64,000 nt of DNA, taken from an uncultured Ignavibacteriota bacterium. Lineage in GTDB: Bacteria > Bacteroidota > Ignavibacteria > UBA10030 > UBA8401. Location: assembly GCA_903884005.1 (NCBI GenBank), contig CAISDA010000083.1, forward strand, positions 62,001 to 126,000. The letters are read 5' to 3'. A program made the position numbers and the translations under genes. Shown one piece after another: positions 52,192 to 61,549 of this stretch (the first letter of the stretch is position 1; every line of letters starts with the position of its first letter). The notes beneath the pieces are model-generated. The model ran no database searches and had not been told where the DNA came from. It saw only the letters and a list, made by a program, of their open reading frames with translations.

Positions 52192-54489
52192 CTATTTTTT
52201 TGTTTCCTGGTAGCGCCGGAAGATCGTTATCAAAAACCCGCCGATCATGGCGAACGTGCCCAACCAGACAAGATTGATGAACGGCTTGATCGTCGCTTCG
52301 ACGATGAGCACGTCGCGCTTTTTTGGCGCGCCCGGATCCGGCGGCGTCCGAACGGTCAACGACAGCGTCGCTTTGCTTTCATCCGTTTTGTTCGGGTTCA
52401 CGCTTTTAATGGCCAGCGAAACGGCCGTTCCCGGAATGACCGCCGGTATAAACTGCAACTGGCCTCTCTTGTTCAGCATCAGCACCTGCACCCGGATGAC
52501 CTTCCCGTCGCGAAGCACGTCGATGTTGGCCGCGACACGGTTTCCCGTCTCGGCCGACTGGCTGAATTCATAGCCGCGGTAGGTGACCTTCTCGCCGCCG
52601 GCATCAGCCGTCTCGTTCACATGGAGGGTGATCTCCCGTTCGTTCGATTCTTCGGGCGACTCCAGCGATACCGGGGCAAGATAAAAATCTTTCGTGATCA
52701 GATTCTTCACATCGGGACTCCGCATCAGCCCCATATCTTCGGCCTGGAACATCACCGGTTCAACGATGAATGACCTGCCATTGCCTTCCACTTCCACGGT
52801 GAAGGCGAACCTTCCCCGTTCGGCCGCGTGGTACCCCACATACGTCATCGTGTATCCCATCGACGTCACCTTCCGGCCCTCTTCAAGGGACAGCGTCTGC
52901 TTTTCATCATATTTCGCGGACGACACAAACCCGAGAAACATGAGTGCGATGCCGACATGCGCAAGAGACCCTCCGGCAAGCTTCGGATTGCCTTTCATGA
53001 TCTTGAAACCGATGATGATATTGGCAAACAGCGCGAATGATGACGCGAGGATGAAGATGATCATCGGTAGATGATGGGCGCCGATGACGATGGCTGCAAT
53101 GGTCAGGAGCGCTGCAAGCACGAACGGAAGCAGCAGGCCGTTGAGCACCTCTTTCGCATTCGACCGTTTCCACCAGAGCAATTGCCCGGCGCCCATCAGA
53201 ATCGCGATGAAGATCCCCAGCGGCAGCGTGGTCGTCACATAGAACGACGGATCGACGGCCGAGGGCTTTCCCTGCGTGATGCCCGTGATCAACGGGGCGG
53301 AGGTGCCGATCGCGACAAAGACCGAAATGCAAACGAGCGCCGAGGCTCCGAGGAAGAGCGCGAACTCGCGCGAGAAGAACGAGTGTTCCACCGGCACGAC
53401 CGGCATCTCTTTCCATCGCGTGAAGAACAACCCGAAGCCGAATGCGGCATAGGCAACGATCACGGCGAACAGCATCCAATAGACCCACATGCCCGCATCG
53501 ACGAACGAATGCACCGACGTATCGCCAAGCACACCGCTTCTGGTCAGGAACGTCGCATAGAGCACCATGATGAAGCAGAGCATGCTCAGCACAAAATTCG
53601 TTTTGATAAACGCGCCGCTCCTCCGCTGCGACAGCATCGTGTGGACGGACGCGACACAGACGAGCCATGGCACGAGAGATGAATTTTCAACCGGATCCCA
53701 GCCCCAGAATCCGCCCCACCCGAGCGTTTCGTACGCCCAGTACCCGCCCATGATGATGCCGGTGCCGAGGATCATCGCCCCGAAAATCGTCCATGGCGCC
53801 GCCGCCCGTATCCAGCTCACATAATCGCGCTTCAACATGCCGGCGGCCGCGTAGGAGAACGGCACGGACATGGAGGTGAAGCCGATGAAGAGTATCTGAG
53901 GATGGATGACCATCCAGTAGTTTTGCAATAACGGGTTCAGCCCTTTTCCTTCAACGGGCACCTGGCCCCAGAGGCCCTTGGCCTGATCGATCCAGAGAAA
54001 GGCGCCGTTGGCCGGAAGCGCACCGGCATGGATCAGCTCGTTCGGAAAAACATCCCAGACCATTGCGAACGGGTCTTTCACAATGAGCATGAGCAGAAGG
54101 AACGAAAAGATGGATCCGAACACCATCATCAGTTCGGATTCATAGTTGCGCTTCATTGCATAGCGGGAAAGAAAAATGCCGAGAATGCCTGTGTAGAACG
54201 CCCACAGCATGAAGCTGCCTTCCTGCCCCGCATACGACGTCGAGACAAGCAGCGACAGGGGGAGATCGGTCGAACTGTGGTTCCAGACGTAATAATACTG
54301 AAACTGATGGGTGACAATGTGTTCGATGTGCACGCCCGCAGCGCCGACAATGCCGGCCGCTGCGAGGAAGTAGAGATATCTGCCAATCACCTGAAAACGC
54401 GGGGCATAATTCCGATAGTGTGCAGCATAACAAAGAACGGAGAACAGCGATGCAGCAAAAGCAAGCTTCACGATTACGGCTCCAACCAT
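52192..54489 (-). CDS. ccmF: Cytochrome c heme lyase CcmF
   Basis: A 765-residue polytopic membrane protein with many hydrophobic segments and the tryptophan-rich heme-binding motif WGGFWGWDPVENSSLVPW. CcmF attaches heme from CcmE to apocytochrome c and reduces it. Conserved His residues flank the WWD region (for example HPQILFIGF and HTMLSQRR). A periplasmic region of about 180 residues precedes the last membrane span. GAGGAG sits 5 nt before ATG 54489. Last gene of the ccm operon; two hairpins lie in the 118-nt gap after ccmE. Confidence 0.96.
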   Translation of the reverse strand: MVGAVIVKLAFAASLFSVLCYAAHYRNYAPRFQVIGRYLYFLAAAGIVGAAGVHIEHIVTHQFQYYYVWNHSSTDLPLSLLVSTSYAGQEGSFMLWAFYTGILGIFLSRYAMKRNYESELMMVFGSIFSFLLLMLIVKDPFAMVWDVFPNELIHAGALPANGAFLWIDQAKGLWGQVPVEGKGLNPLLQNYWMVIHPQILFIGFTSMSVPFSYAAAGMLKRDYVSWIRAAAPWTIFGAMILGTGIIMGGYWAYETLGWGGFWGWDPVENSSLVPWLVCVASVHTMLSQRRSGAFIKTNFVLSMLCFIMVLYATFLTRSGVLGDTSVHSFVDAGMWVYWMLFAVIVAYAAFGFGLFFTRWKEMPVVPVEHSFFSREFALFLGASALVCISVFVAIGTSAPLITGITQGKPSAVDPSFYVTTTLPLGIFIAILMGAGQLLWWKRSNAKEVLNGLLLPFVLAALLTIAAIVIGAHHLPMIIFILASSFALFANIIIGFKIMKGNPKLAGGSLAHVGIALMFLGFVSSAKYDEKQTLSLEEGRKVTSMGYTMTYVGYHAAERGRFAFTVEVEGNGRSFIVEPVMFQAEDMGLMRSPDVKNLITKDFYLAPVSLESPEESNEREITLHVNETADAGGEKVTYRGYEFSQSAETGNRVAANIDVLRDGKVIRVQVLMLNKRGQLQFIPAVIPGTAVSLAIKSVNPNKTDESKATLSLTVRTPPDPGAPKKRDVLIVEATIKPFINLVWLGTFAMIGGFLITIFRRYQETKK

Positions 54490-54526
54490 ACAAACTCCTC
54501 GGTCTTACGTAATGGACACTGTCGCA

Positions 54527-54596
54527 GCGGCCTTCCCTGGCCGCAACGTGTCCTTGCACCCCGAGCATGCCTGCAGTGAGCATGCCTCGGCGGGGC
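54527..54596. other. Two hairpins in the ccmE-ccmF gap
   Basis: First: GCGGCC (54527-54532) with GGCCGC (54539-54544). Second: CCCC...GAG.CATGC (from 54559) with GCATGCCTCGGCGGGG (to 54595), an imperfect stem. Neither has a T tract, so they may act on mRNA stability or relative expression of ccmF. Confidence 0.4.
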
Positions 54597-54607
54597 CGTT
54601 AATGTTG

Positions 54608-54997
54608 CTAGAGCGATTTTTTAACTGCGGTGGAATCGCCATTGTACTTGGAAGGACACTTCGTTAAAATTTCGGTCGCGTGAAATGCGCCGTCGTGGTA
54701 GCGTCCCTTCGCGACGATGCTTGTCGCAATGTCGAAATTATTCGGCTTGGCGCCTTCCAGCACGACCGTTGCTTCCTTTGCGTTATCGTCCTTCATGATG
54801 AAGGTGAACTGGCTTTTTGACGCATCGAACGACGCCTCTTTCTCCTTCATCCATACGCCTTTGACCTGCACTTTTTTTGCGACCGTTTCGGCGCGCGCAA
54901 AGTCCGTATACTCCACGTTGCTTTCAACAAACGACATCGCGCCGAAGATGAGCGCGGCGACGATGACCACCACAGCGATAACGATCTTTAAATTCAT
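54608..54997 (-). CDS. ccmE: Heme chaperone CcmE (Cys variant)
   Basis: A 129-residue protein with one N-terminal membrane anchor (about 3-22) and a periplasmic OB-fold (VQVKGVW, FIMKDDNAKEATVVLEG, VAKGRYHDGAFHATEILTKC). The heme-binding site reads C114-P-S-K-Y118, that is Cys-x3-Tyr in place of His-x3-Tyr of E. coli CcmE. Cys-type CcmE proteins are known from Desulfovibrio and some archaea (system I*). It receives heme from CcmABCD and passes it to CcmF. ATG 54997; 16 nt after ccmD. Confidence 0.93.
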   Translation of the reverse strand: MNLKIVIAVVVIVAALIFGAMSFVESNVEYTDFARAETVAKKVQVKGVWMKEKEASFDASKSQFTFIMKDDNAKEATVVLEGAKPNNFDIATSIVAKGRYHDGAFHATEILTKCPSKYNGDSTAVKKSL

Positions 54998-55013
54998 TGC
55001 TATTCCTTTTTAA

Positions 55014-55148
55014 TTACCGCATTGATTTTTCAAGTTTCGATATTTTCGAATCGAGCCGGAACAGATAGAACAAAATTCCGCTCCAGTTAATGAGCACGAC
55101 AAGCATTGCAATATAGAGCTGATTCTTTTCAAAAAAGTCCATGATCAT
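55014..55148 (-). CDS. ccmD: Small membrane protein CcmD-like
   Basis: A 44-codon ORF between ccmC and ccmE. The product has one hydrophobic segment (LYIAMLVVLINWSGILFYLF) followed by a basic, helical tail (RLDSKISKLEKSMR), which is the CcmD pattern: a single-span protein that helps release heme-loaded CcmE from CcmABC. GAGG lies 5 nt upstream of ATG 55148; a second ATG at 55142 is also possible. Assigned mainly from position and topology since CcmD sequence is poorly conserved. Confidence 0.82.
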   Translation of the reverse strand: MIMDFFEKNQLYIAMLVVLINWSGILFYLFRLDSKISKLEKSMR

Positions 55149-55177
55149 AAAAGCCTCTTCATGTGAGTGACTGAAAA

Positions 55178-55888
55178 TTAATGGCGTGATGCCTGGTGTG
55201 TATGTTCAAGCAGCAGCGAACGCACTTTCAAATTGTAGATCCAATAAAAGAACATCGTGAATCCGAAAATGGACGCCAAAAACAGGATCAGCATGTTGGG
55301 CGGCATATGAAGCTGCGCCACGGGAGCCGATCCCATTTCATCGCCTTTCGATCCCGGATGCAATCCCTTCATCACGCGGGGCATCACAAAGATGAAGAAC
55401 GGCGTTGTTGCGCCGGCAATAATGGCATACGCCGATGAGAGTGTCGCTTTCTTTTCCTCATTGTCGATGGCCGAACGCAGTGCAAAGTACGCACTATATA
55501 TTAACAGCAGAATGAAAATGGAAGTTTCACGCGGATCCCAGTTCCAGAACGACCCCCAGTTAAATTTTGCCCACAGCGATCCGGTCAATGTGGCAAGGAT
55601 ACAGAACATGGTGCCCAGCCCTGCGGCGGCCACGGTCCGGATCTCGTCAACATAATTTTTCGTCTTCAAGTACCGGATGCTGAATACGACGCTGACGGCG
55701 AATGCGACCATGGTGGTCCATGCCATCGGCACGTGAAAAATGATATTGCGCGCCTTCTCTTCGAGGCCCGGGATGAGCGGGAGCTCGTACCAATGCTGGG
55801 GAACGGGCACCATCGGCATCGCGAAGCCGAGTATCAGGACAACCGTGATCCAGACAGAGAGAATGATTTTGCTTAACGGTGAAAACAT
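55178..55888 (-). CDS. ccmC: Heme transporter CcmC
   Basis: A 236-residue membrane protein with six hydrophobic segments and the tryptophan-rich motif WGSFWNWDPRETSIFILL; His residues sit in IIFHVPMAW and in the last periplasmic loop. CcmC presents heme to CcmE. It lies 18 nt after ccmB and 29 nt before ccmD. Confidence 0.95.
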   Translation of the reverse strand: MFSPLSKIILSVWITVVLILGFAMPMVPVPQHWYELPLIPGLEEKARNIIFHVPMAWTTMVAFAVSVVFSIRYLKTKNYVDEIRTVAAAGLGTMFCILATLTGSLWAKFNWGSFWNWDPRETSIFILLLIYSAYFALRSAIDNEEKKATLSSAYAIIAGATTPFFIFVMPRVMKGLHPGSKGDEMGSAPVAQLHMPPNMLILFLASIFGFTMFFYWIYNLKVRSLLLEHTHQASRH

Positions 55889-55906
55889 GAGATACCCTTT
55901 ATGTTG

Positions 55907-56590
55907 TTAATCTTTCCATACATGTTCGAACAAGAGCAGCGACAGCGTGATGATGACTACGGAAAACGACACGAGTATCTGAAATTCCTTCACCGATTCT
56001 CCAAAATACGCACCGTCCGCCGCCATTTTAGTCGCGTTGATCGCGGTCAACAAGAGCGGCAGCAATATAGGGAATGCTAATACGGGGAAAAGAGTTCCCT
56101 TCGTATTGGCTTTGGCGATGATCGCGGCAAGAATTGTGGATGCGCTCGCCAGGCCGATGCTACCCAGGATGATCGCGGTCCAGAAAATGGATTGTGTCCG
56201 CACGACAAAATCCGCCACAACAACCTGATACGCAAGCCCGATAAAAATGTTGAGCGCCAGCGCCAGCAGGCAGTTATAGATCAATTTCCCGACAAAGACA
56301 CTCGTCGAATGCGTCATCAATTGCAGCGTCATCACCGTGCCGCGCTCCTCTTCGGCCACGAAGGAGCGGGACAAACCGGACATGGCGCTGAAAAAAATGA
56401 CGATCCACAGCAGTCCAGAGAGCACGTCCGCAGGCACCGTCTCGCCGCCGAGCGAGAAGAGGATGATGGACAGCGTTGTCACGACAAACATCATCAGCGC
56501 ATTCAACGCATAGCGCGTGCGGAACTCGGAAAGAATTTCTTTTTCGACAAGATAATATGTCGTGGTGATGCTTCGTTTCATGCTCGTCAT
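55907..56590 (-). CDS. ccmB: Heme exporter permease CcmB
   Basis: A 227-residue protein with six hydrophobic segments. The start YYLVEKEILSEFRTRYALNAL and the GLSRSFVAEEERGTVMTLQL segment are typical. It forms the ABC complex with CcmA that releases holo-CcmE. Its start overlaps the ccmA stop by four bases. Confidence 0.94.
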   Translation of the reverse strand: MTSMKRSITTTYYLVEKEILSEFRTRYALNALMMFVVTTLSIILFSLGGETVPADVLSGLLWIVIFFSAMSGLSRSFVAEEERGTVMTLQLMTHSTSVFVGKLIYNCLLALALNIFIGLAYQVVVADFVVRTQSIFWTAIILGSIGLASASTILAAIIAKANTKGTLFPVLAFPILLPLLLTAINATKMAADGAYFGESVKEFQILVSFSVVIITLSLLLFEHVWKD

Positions 56591-57228
56591 GGCCGTTTCA
56601 TCCGTTCCACGGTGACAATGGATCCCGCATAGTCGAGGTCATCCTTGTCGTTCGTTGCAATAATGAGTATGCCGGTCCCCTGCTGCTCACGCATCACGGC
56701 GCGGACGACCGCGATGCCTTCCTCGTCCAGGTTGGCGCATGGCTCGTCCAGCACCAGGAGCGGCGGCTCATGGAGAAGGGCCGCGCAATATTTAAGCCGC
56801 TGCTTCATGCCCGATGAATACGTGCGCAGTTCGTCGTTGCGTTTATCAAACAGACTGAACCGGCGAAGCAAGTCCTCGATCCGGTCGCCGGGAGCCGCAG
56901 AATGATTGCGTATGCGCGCGCACAGGCTGAGATTTTCAATGCCCGTAAATTCGTCGTAAAGATTGATGTACGGTGCCACGAATCCGATATGCGGATACAT
57001 GCGGCCGGGGTATTCGACCGGAGTTCCGTCGATCGTCAGCCCCACGCTGCCCCGCGACGGAGACAGGAGCCCGCACAATATTTTAGCAAGGGTCGATTTC
57101 CCCGCGCCGTTTTTTCCGACGAGCGCCAGAGAGTCTCCGTTGCCGAGCGCGAACGAGATATTCTCGACGATGAGTTTGCGGTTGAACTCCTTGGAGATGC
57201 CCTGTGCGCTGAAGTGTATGGTTGTCAT
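56587..57228 (-). CDS. ccmA: Heme exporter ATPase CcmA
   Basis: A 213-residue ABC ATPase. Walker A GKNGAGKSTLAKIL, signature YSSGMKQRLKYCAALLHEPP, Walker B LLVLDEPCANLD. Its position directly upstream of ccmB and overlapping it identifies it as CcmA. Its start overlaps the stop of the upstream metalloprotease gene by four bases. Confidence 0.93.
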   Translation of the reverse strand: MTTIHFSAQGISKEFNRKLIVENISFALGNGDSLALVGKNGAGKSTLAKILCGLLSPSRGSVGLTIDGTPVEYPGRMYPHIGFVAPYINLYDEFTGIENLSLCARIRNHSAAPGDRIEDLLRRFSLFDKRNDELRTYSSGMKQRLKYCAALLHEPPLLVLDEPCANLDEEGIAVVRAVMREQQGTGILIIATNDKDDLDYAGSIVTVERMKRP

Positions 57229-58823
57229 CGGACCACTGCAAACTTTCCCTTCACGACCGAATCGCCGGCTGTGAGCATGTACAGATACACGCCCGAAGCG
57301 GCAAGATCGCCGTGCGAATTTTTACCGTCCCACACGGCGTACGTGCCGCCGCTGAATGACCGAACCGGGACTGCCCCGGAGTAAATGCCATCATAGCTCG
57401 CCGAGTACACGGTGAGCTGCGGCGCCTCTTTGGCCGACGCGAGCACGATCGGGCCGATATACAGCGGCGATGTTGCGGGATGAAATGGATTGGGGTAACA
57501 GACAACCGCCGGGGTCGCCGCCATTGCCGATGGGAGCACAAAAGTGGATATCCAATTCACCGGGTCGGGCACCGAAAAATTCGTCGACCATCCGTTTGCC
57601 AATTGCGTGCCGCCATCGATCGCCGAGAGCGATGCGCGCAATTGGTAGGTGTACAGATTCGATTGGCTCCCGAGCGCATCGTCCATATTCACGTTGGCAA
57701 CGATGAATGCGGCGGTATCCGCTCCCTTCAGCACCTGCAGATAATTGACGCCGAACCCCTTGCATGAATACTGAAACACCGAGGCGGCGTTTCCGAGCGT
57801 CTGCTGTTCCCGTATGTTCACCGATGGAAACAATCGCGCATCGGCATAGTATCGCACTGAATCGGCCCTCCGCCCTGTGAAATAATTCCAGTAACAGAAT
57901 TCGGAAAATTCTTTCGCCAGCGACGTGTTGTTTTTTTCGAGCACTGTCTTTTCCGCGAGGATCGGTTTCATCGCCGCGATCGATTCCCATGTCTGACGCA
58001 TGATGCCCACGCCGTAGCGCTTCATGAGGAAGATGCTCCAAATCGCGCGTTCATACCCGGCGTACGCACCCAGCGCTGTGTACAGCGAAATATTTTCGAT
58101 ATTCCTGAAATACGTGCCGATATCCTTGACGTAATCTTTTGAGTACGGAAACACCGTGGGCTCCATCGATTCGGCGCTGAGCTCATAAAAATAGAGATCG
58201 TCATACCATACGCCGTACCCGCCGATCTGGATTGCATGGTGGAATTCATGCGCCGCCGTGCTCATCAATGCCGCGAGGCCGATCGTCCGGTATCCCGCCG
58301 CGTAGTCGTTATCGATGTCGATGTACGACGCATACTTCGGTGCTGCAGTCGTGCCGGGCAGAGGCGCCGCGTTATCCCACACCGTTTCGCCGAAATCGTT
58401 CACCACGCGGTCCTGGATGTAAACGTCATACTCATTGCCGCCGCCGTCTCCCTGGTCCGATGGCGGGGCGGCAAAACCGAACGTCGTCACTTCCGCTGTC
58501 CAGACGGAATCGAAGATCCTGGCGACTGTGTCGACATACTGCGCCGCCGTTCCCGAAATTCTCACGCCCGCCGCTGTGACCATCGCAGGCGTGTTGATGC
58601 CAGCGGTGTCAAAATGGATCCGGAATTTTTTTGACGGACTCAGAATGCTCTGCTGCAGTACAGGCCTGACGGACGCTGCCGTCACTTTTCCCTGCACGCC
58701 GAAGGGAGCTGCGGTCAAAAACCGGTCGAACGTAGCGCACTTCTTCCCTTCCGTGAGCTGAGCATCGGCAACGGCCGGAACAACGATGATGGCCCACAGA
58801 CAAATGTTAATGATGCTTCGCAT
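57225..58823 (-). CDS. Secreted HExxH metalloprotease (MXAN_6640-like) with T9SS-like tail
   Basis: A 532-residue exported protein: signal peptide 1-21, then a region with YVDTVARIFDSVW and NEYDVYIQD, then the zinc motif HEFHH (192-196) within AHEFHHAIQ, followed by YDDLYFYELSAESME, which may supply the third ligand. This pattern resembles the MXAN_6640 family of putative metalloproteases. The end (VVCYPNPFHPATSPLYIG, then NSHGDLAASGVYLYMLT) is a T9SS type A-like sorting domain. Substrate unknown. It overlaps the FG-GAP gene upstream by 17 nt and ccmA downstream by 4, so it belongs to the ccm transcript. Confidence 0.82.
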   Translation of the reverse strand: MRSIINICLWAIIVVPAVADAQLTEGKKCATFDRFLTAAPFGVQGKVTAASVRPVLQQSILSPSKKFRIHFDTAGINTPAMVTAAGVRISGTAAQYVDTVARIFDSVWTAEVTTFGFAAPPSDQGDGGGNEYDVYIQDRVVNDFGETVWDNAAPLPGTTAAPKYASYIDIDNDYAAGYRTIGLAALMSTAAHEFHHAIQIGGYGVWYDDLYFYELSAESMEPTVFPYSKDYVKDIGTYFRNIENISLYTALGAYAGYERAIWSIFLMKRYGVGIMRQTWESIAAMKPILAEKTVLEKNNTSLAKEFSEFCYWNYFTGRRADSVRYYADARLFPSVNIREQQTLGNAASVFQYSCKGFGVNYLQVLKGADTAAFIVANVNMDDALGSQSNLYTYQLRASLSAIDGGTQLANGWSTNFSVPDPVNWISTFVLPSAMAATPAVVCYPNPFHPATSPLYIGPIVLASAKEAPQLTVYSASYDGIYSGAVPVRSFSGGTYAVWDGKNSHGDLAASGVYLYMLTAGDSVVKGKFAVVR

Positions 58824-61077
58824 AGTGCAGTGTGATTAGGTTCCGTTTCGGATCTGTGACGATGATGTCCATCGCGCCGTCGCCGTCGATGTCGGCGCAG
58901 CGAAACGCCCCATCGAGGGGGACGTCGAGGATATATTGTTTGTCGAAAAATGTGCCGTTCCCTCTGCCGCGAAGAAAAAAGAGCTCGGAGGTGAGGGCGT
59001 TCATATAGACGATGTCGATCACTCCATCTCCGTCGAAATCCAGGAGCTGCACCTGATCGGCGGCGGCGATGGGGACGGATGCGGCGATCGTTTTCAATTC
59101 ACGGAACTTTCCCTTGCCCGCACCCAATGCCACCCCCAGCGTGTTCGCCGGAGACTGGAAAAAAAGGCAGTCGGTGTACGTATCGCCGTCGAAATCGTCG
59201 AAGTACAGGAAGCATCGCGTGATCACGCTGTCGGGAAACACGTACGACTGCGTGTTCGACCGATAGGAGCCCGTCGAATCGCTGAAGGTAATGCCCAGCA
59301 CGTATTTTCCCGTCAATTGATCGGCATAGACATATGCCAGGTCGGGACGTCCGTCGCAATTGAAATCGTTCACGGCGCCTGCGAGAATTTTTGCGGGAAT
59401 GATCGGCTTGAAACTTCGTTCGATGAATCGCGTGCCGCGCACCTGCTGATAGTACGACAGCGACGATTGAGGCGCGCCGGACGAGACAAAAAATTCTATC
59501 GTTTTATTCTGCACGGCAAGATCGGAAACGATCACCGAGGGATGTTCAGCGGTCGGTATCGTGTAGACCTGCGTTTCAATCTCTCCCTCAGAACCGCCAT
59601 GCCAACCCTCGTTCAGGGAGAGCACTGAGACGCGTGATTTCGCTGCGTGTGCAAAAATAAACGTTAAGGTTGAATCGCTCTTGGCATAGAGGCGCACGGA
59701 CGTCGGCGACGGCACGGTCTCGAACGACATCTGCCCGGTGAACGACGGCGCCGTTCCCGACAGCATCAATGAGAGTGTGGAACTGCCGGCATTGATCACG
59801 GCGATGTCTTCCCTGCCATCCTTGTTGAAATCGCCCGTGGCGAGTGCCAGCGGCACCTTTCCAACAGCGTACGACACGGATGAATGAGCGCCCCTATAGG
59901 CGGTGTCCGCCTTCGCACCGTTATAATAGACCTGTGCTGTGCGTCCTTTTACCGGCACCATGAGCAGATCATCCCTCCCGTCGCCGTCGATGTCGCCATG
60001 CAGCAGCGTTCCCTCACCGCCGCCAAATTGGACCTCTTCATCGTATGAACCGTCTCCCCGGTTGAGATAGAGCGAGATCGAGCCGTTCTCCGAATTCCAC
60101 GCGAGCACGTCATCGAACTGCTTCGACCTGATATGCACCGCTTCAAGGCTCGTCGGTTTGACGTTCATATCCAGCGTCTGTGCAGTATGATATCCTCCCA
60201 GACCGTCGCCGTTACAGAACTGCAGAATTTTTTTTTCGGGGACTCCCATGGCAAAGCCGGTCACGGCCTCGTTGGTGCTGTGCAGGAACACGATCTGCAC
60301 CGAATCCTTTTGGAGCGGCATCACCGTCTGTTCTGCGAATTGCAGATTGCCCATGCCGATCTCGAACAGCATTTCGGCGGAAAGCCAGTTGTAGAGGATG
60401 AGATCGGCAAACGCGTCGCCGTTGAGGCGCCGCACGACAAGATCGCTCACCGGAATGCCCGTAAATAATTCCCTGGGCTCTGTGAATGTGCCGTTGCCCG
60501 CTCCGTGCAACAGCGTCACGCCCGACGACACCTTGCCGTACGTGAGGATGTCGGGAATATTGTCGTTATCGACATCGGCGATCGCCGCATGGTCCGGATA
60601 ATACTTCACGGGATAGCGGACGTCGGCATAGAGCGAATCGGTGTTCGTGCTGAGCAGGAGCTCGAGCTGCCGCTGGTCGCGGCGCACAATGACGATGTCG
60701 TCGATGCCGTCGTTGTTCAGGTCGCCGACGGTCAGCGACGTTGCATCCGTAATTTTAGCGATGGGGATGACCTCGGAAAAAATGCCTTCACCGTTATTTT
60801 TCACGATGACGACCTGTGATGTCGCCGCATCGATGCAGACGATATCGACGTACTGCCGACTGGTATAATGGAGAAAAGCGGGAAGCGTTGGTGTGATCGG
60901 AAACTCGAACGAGCAGGTGATGCCGAGTGATGCAGAACTGCGAATGCCGCCGAACGCAGGCACGGCGCACAGGAGCACCAGCATAAGTGCCGCCGTCCCG
61001 GTGTGGAGCGTGAACGCCGGGCGATCGTGATAAACCGAAATGTCGTTCGGCGTCGGTTCGGCGTCGGTTCTTCTCAT
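58807..61077 (-). CDS. Secreted FG-GAP/VCBS repeat protein
   Basis: A 756-residue protein with a hydrophobic export segment near residues 28-46 (LHTGTAALMLVLLCAVPAFG) and at least seven FG-GAP/VCBS Asp loops: GDLNNDGIDD, ADVDNDNIPD, GDIDGDGRDD, GDFNKDGRED, NDFNCDGRPD, LDFDGDGVID and ADIDGDGAMD. These form an integrin-like beta-propeller. No T9SS tail is apparent; the protein ends with an FG-GAP unit. Start at ATG 61077, 1 nt after the thioesterase stop; the longer frame from 61209 runs inside that gene. Function unknown. Confidence 0.8.
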   Translation of the reverse strand: MRRTDAEPTPNDISVYHDRPAFTLHTGTAALMLVLLCAVPAFGGIRSSASLGITCSFEFPITPTLPAFLHYTSRQYVDIVCIDAATSQVVIVKNNGEGIFSEVIPIAKITDATSLTVGDLNNDGIDDIVIVRRDQRQLELLLSTNTDSLYADVRYPVKYYPDHAAIADVDNDNIPDILTYGKVSSGVTLLHGAGNGTFTEPRELFTGIPVSDLVVRRLNGDAFADLILYNWLSAEMLFEIGMGNLQFAEQTVMPLQKDSVQIVFLHSTNEAVTGFAMGVPEKKILQFCNGDGLGGYHTAQTLDMNVKPTSLEAVHIRSKQFDDVLAWNSENGSISLYLNRGDGSYDEEVQFGGGEGTLLHGDIDGDGRDDLLMVPVKGRTAQVYYNGAKADTAYRGAHSSVSYAVGKVPLALATGDFNKDGREDIAVINAGSSTLSLMLSGTAPSFTGQMSFETVPSPTSVRLYAKSDSTLTFIFAHAAKSRVSVLSLNEGWHGGSEGEIETQVYTIPTAEHPSVIVSDLAVQNKTIEFFVSSGAPQSSLSYYQQVRGTRFIERSFKPIIPAKILAGAVNDFNCDGRPDLAYVYADQLTGKYVLGITFSDSTGSYRSNTQSYVFPDSVITRCFLYFDDFDGDTYTDCLFFQSPANTLGVALGAGKGKFRELKTIAASVPIAAADQVQLLDFDGDGVIDIVYMNALTSELFFLRGRGNGTFFDKQYILDVPLDGAFRCADIDGDGAMDIIVTDPKRNLITLHYAKHH

Positions 61078-61078
61078 G

Positions 61079-61549
61079 TTATCGTGTCCGCCGCTGAAGT
61101 CGCAATTCGCGCCGACGCAGGGCTTCCTTATACCGGCGTACTTCGGTGTCATCCTCGCATGCGATCGGATCCACACGCACGGGTGTCCCTGCGTCGTCGA
61201 TCGCCACAAATGTAAAATAGGCCGAATTGGTGTCGTGCGTTTCGCCAGTCAGCAGGTTCTCGGCCGACACTTTCACGCCAACTTCCATCGACGATGAGAA
61301 GACACGGTTCACAGACGCCAGCAGCGTCACCACTTCGCCCTGTTTCACGGGGTGTATGAAATTGATCTCATCGACCGATGCCGTCACGCAGACGTGCTTC
61401 GAATGCCGCATTGCCGCGATGGCGGCAACCAGATCCATCCAATGCATCAACTGCCCGCCGAGCAGGTTGCCGAGCATGTTCGTTTCGTCCGGCAGCACCA
61501 ATTGCGTCATATTGGCCTGCGACGTCTTGACGGTTCTTAATCCGTTCAT
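61079..61549 (-). CDS. Acyl-CoA thioesterase (YciA/BACH-type hotdog)
   Basis: A 156-residue hotdog-fold protein. LPDETNMLGNLLGGQLMHWM with catalytic Asn/Asp positions, then FIHPVKQGEVVTLLASVNRV and DTNSAYFTFVAID, match the YciA/acyl-CoA hydrolase family, which releases CoA from medium- or long-chain acyl-CoAs. It overlaps bamD by four bases and is 1 nt from the FG-GAP gene, so all are probably cotranscribed. Confidence 0.9.
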   Translation of the reverse strand: MNGLRTVKTSQANMTQLVLPDETNMLGNLLGGQLMHWMDLVAAIAAMRHSKHVCVTASVDEINFIHPVKQGEVVTLLASVNRVFSSSMEVGVKVSAENLLTGETHDTNSAYFTFVAIDDAGTPVRVDPIACEDDTEVRRYKEALRRRELRLQRRTR

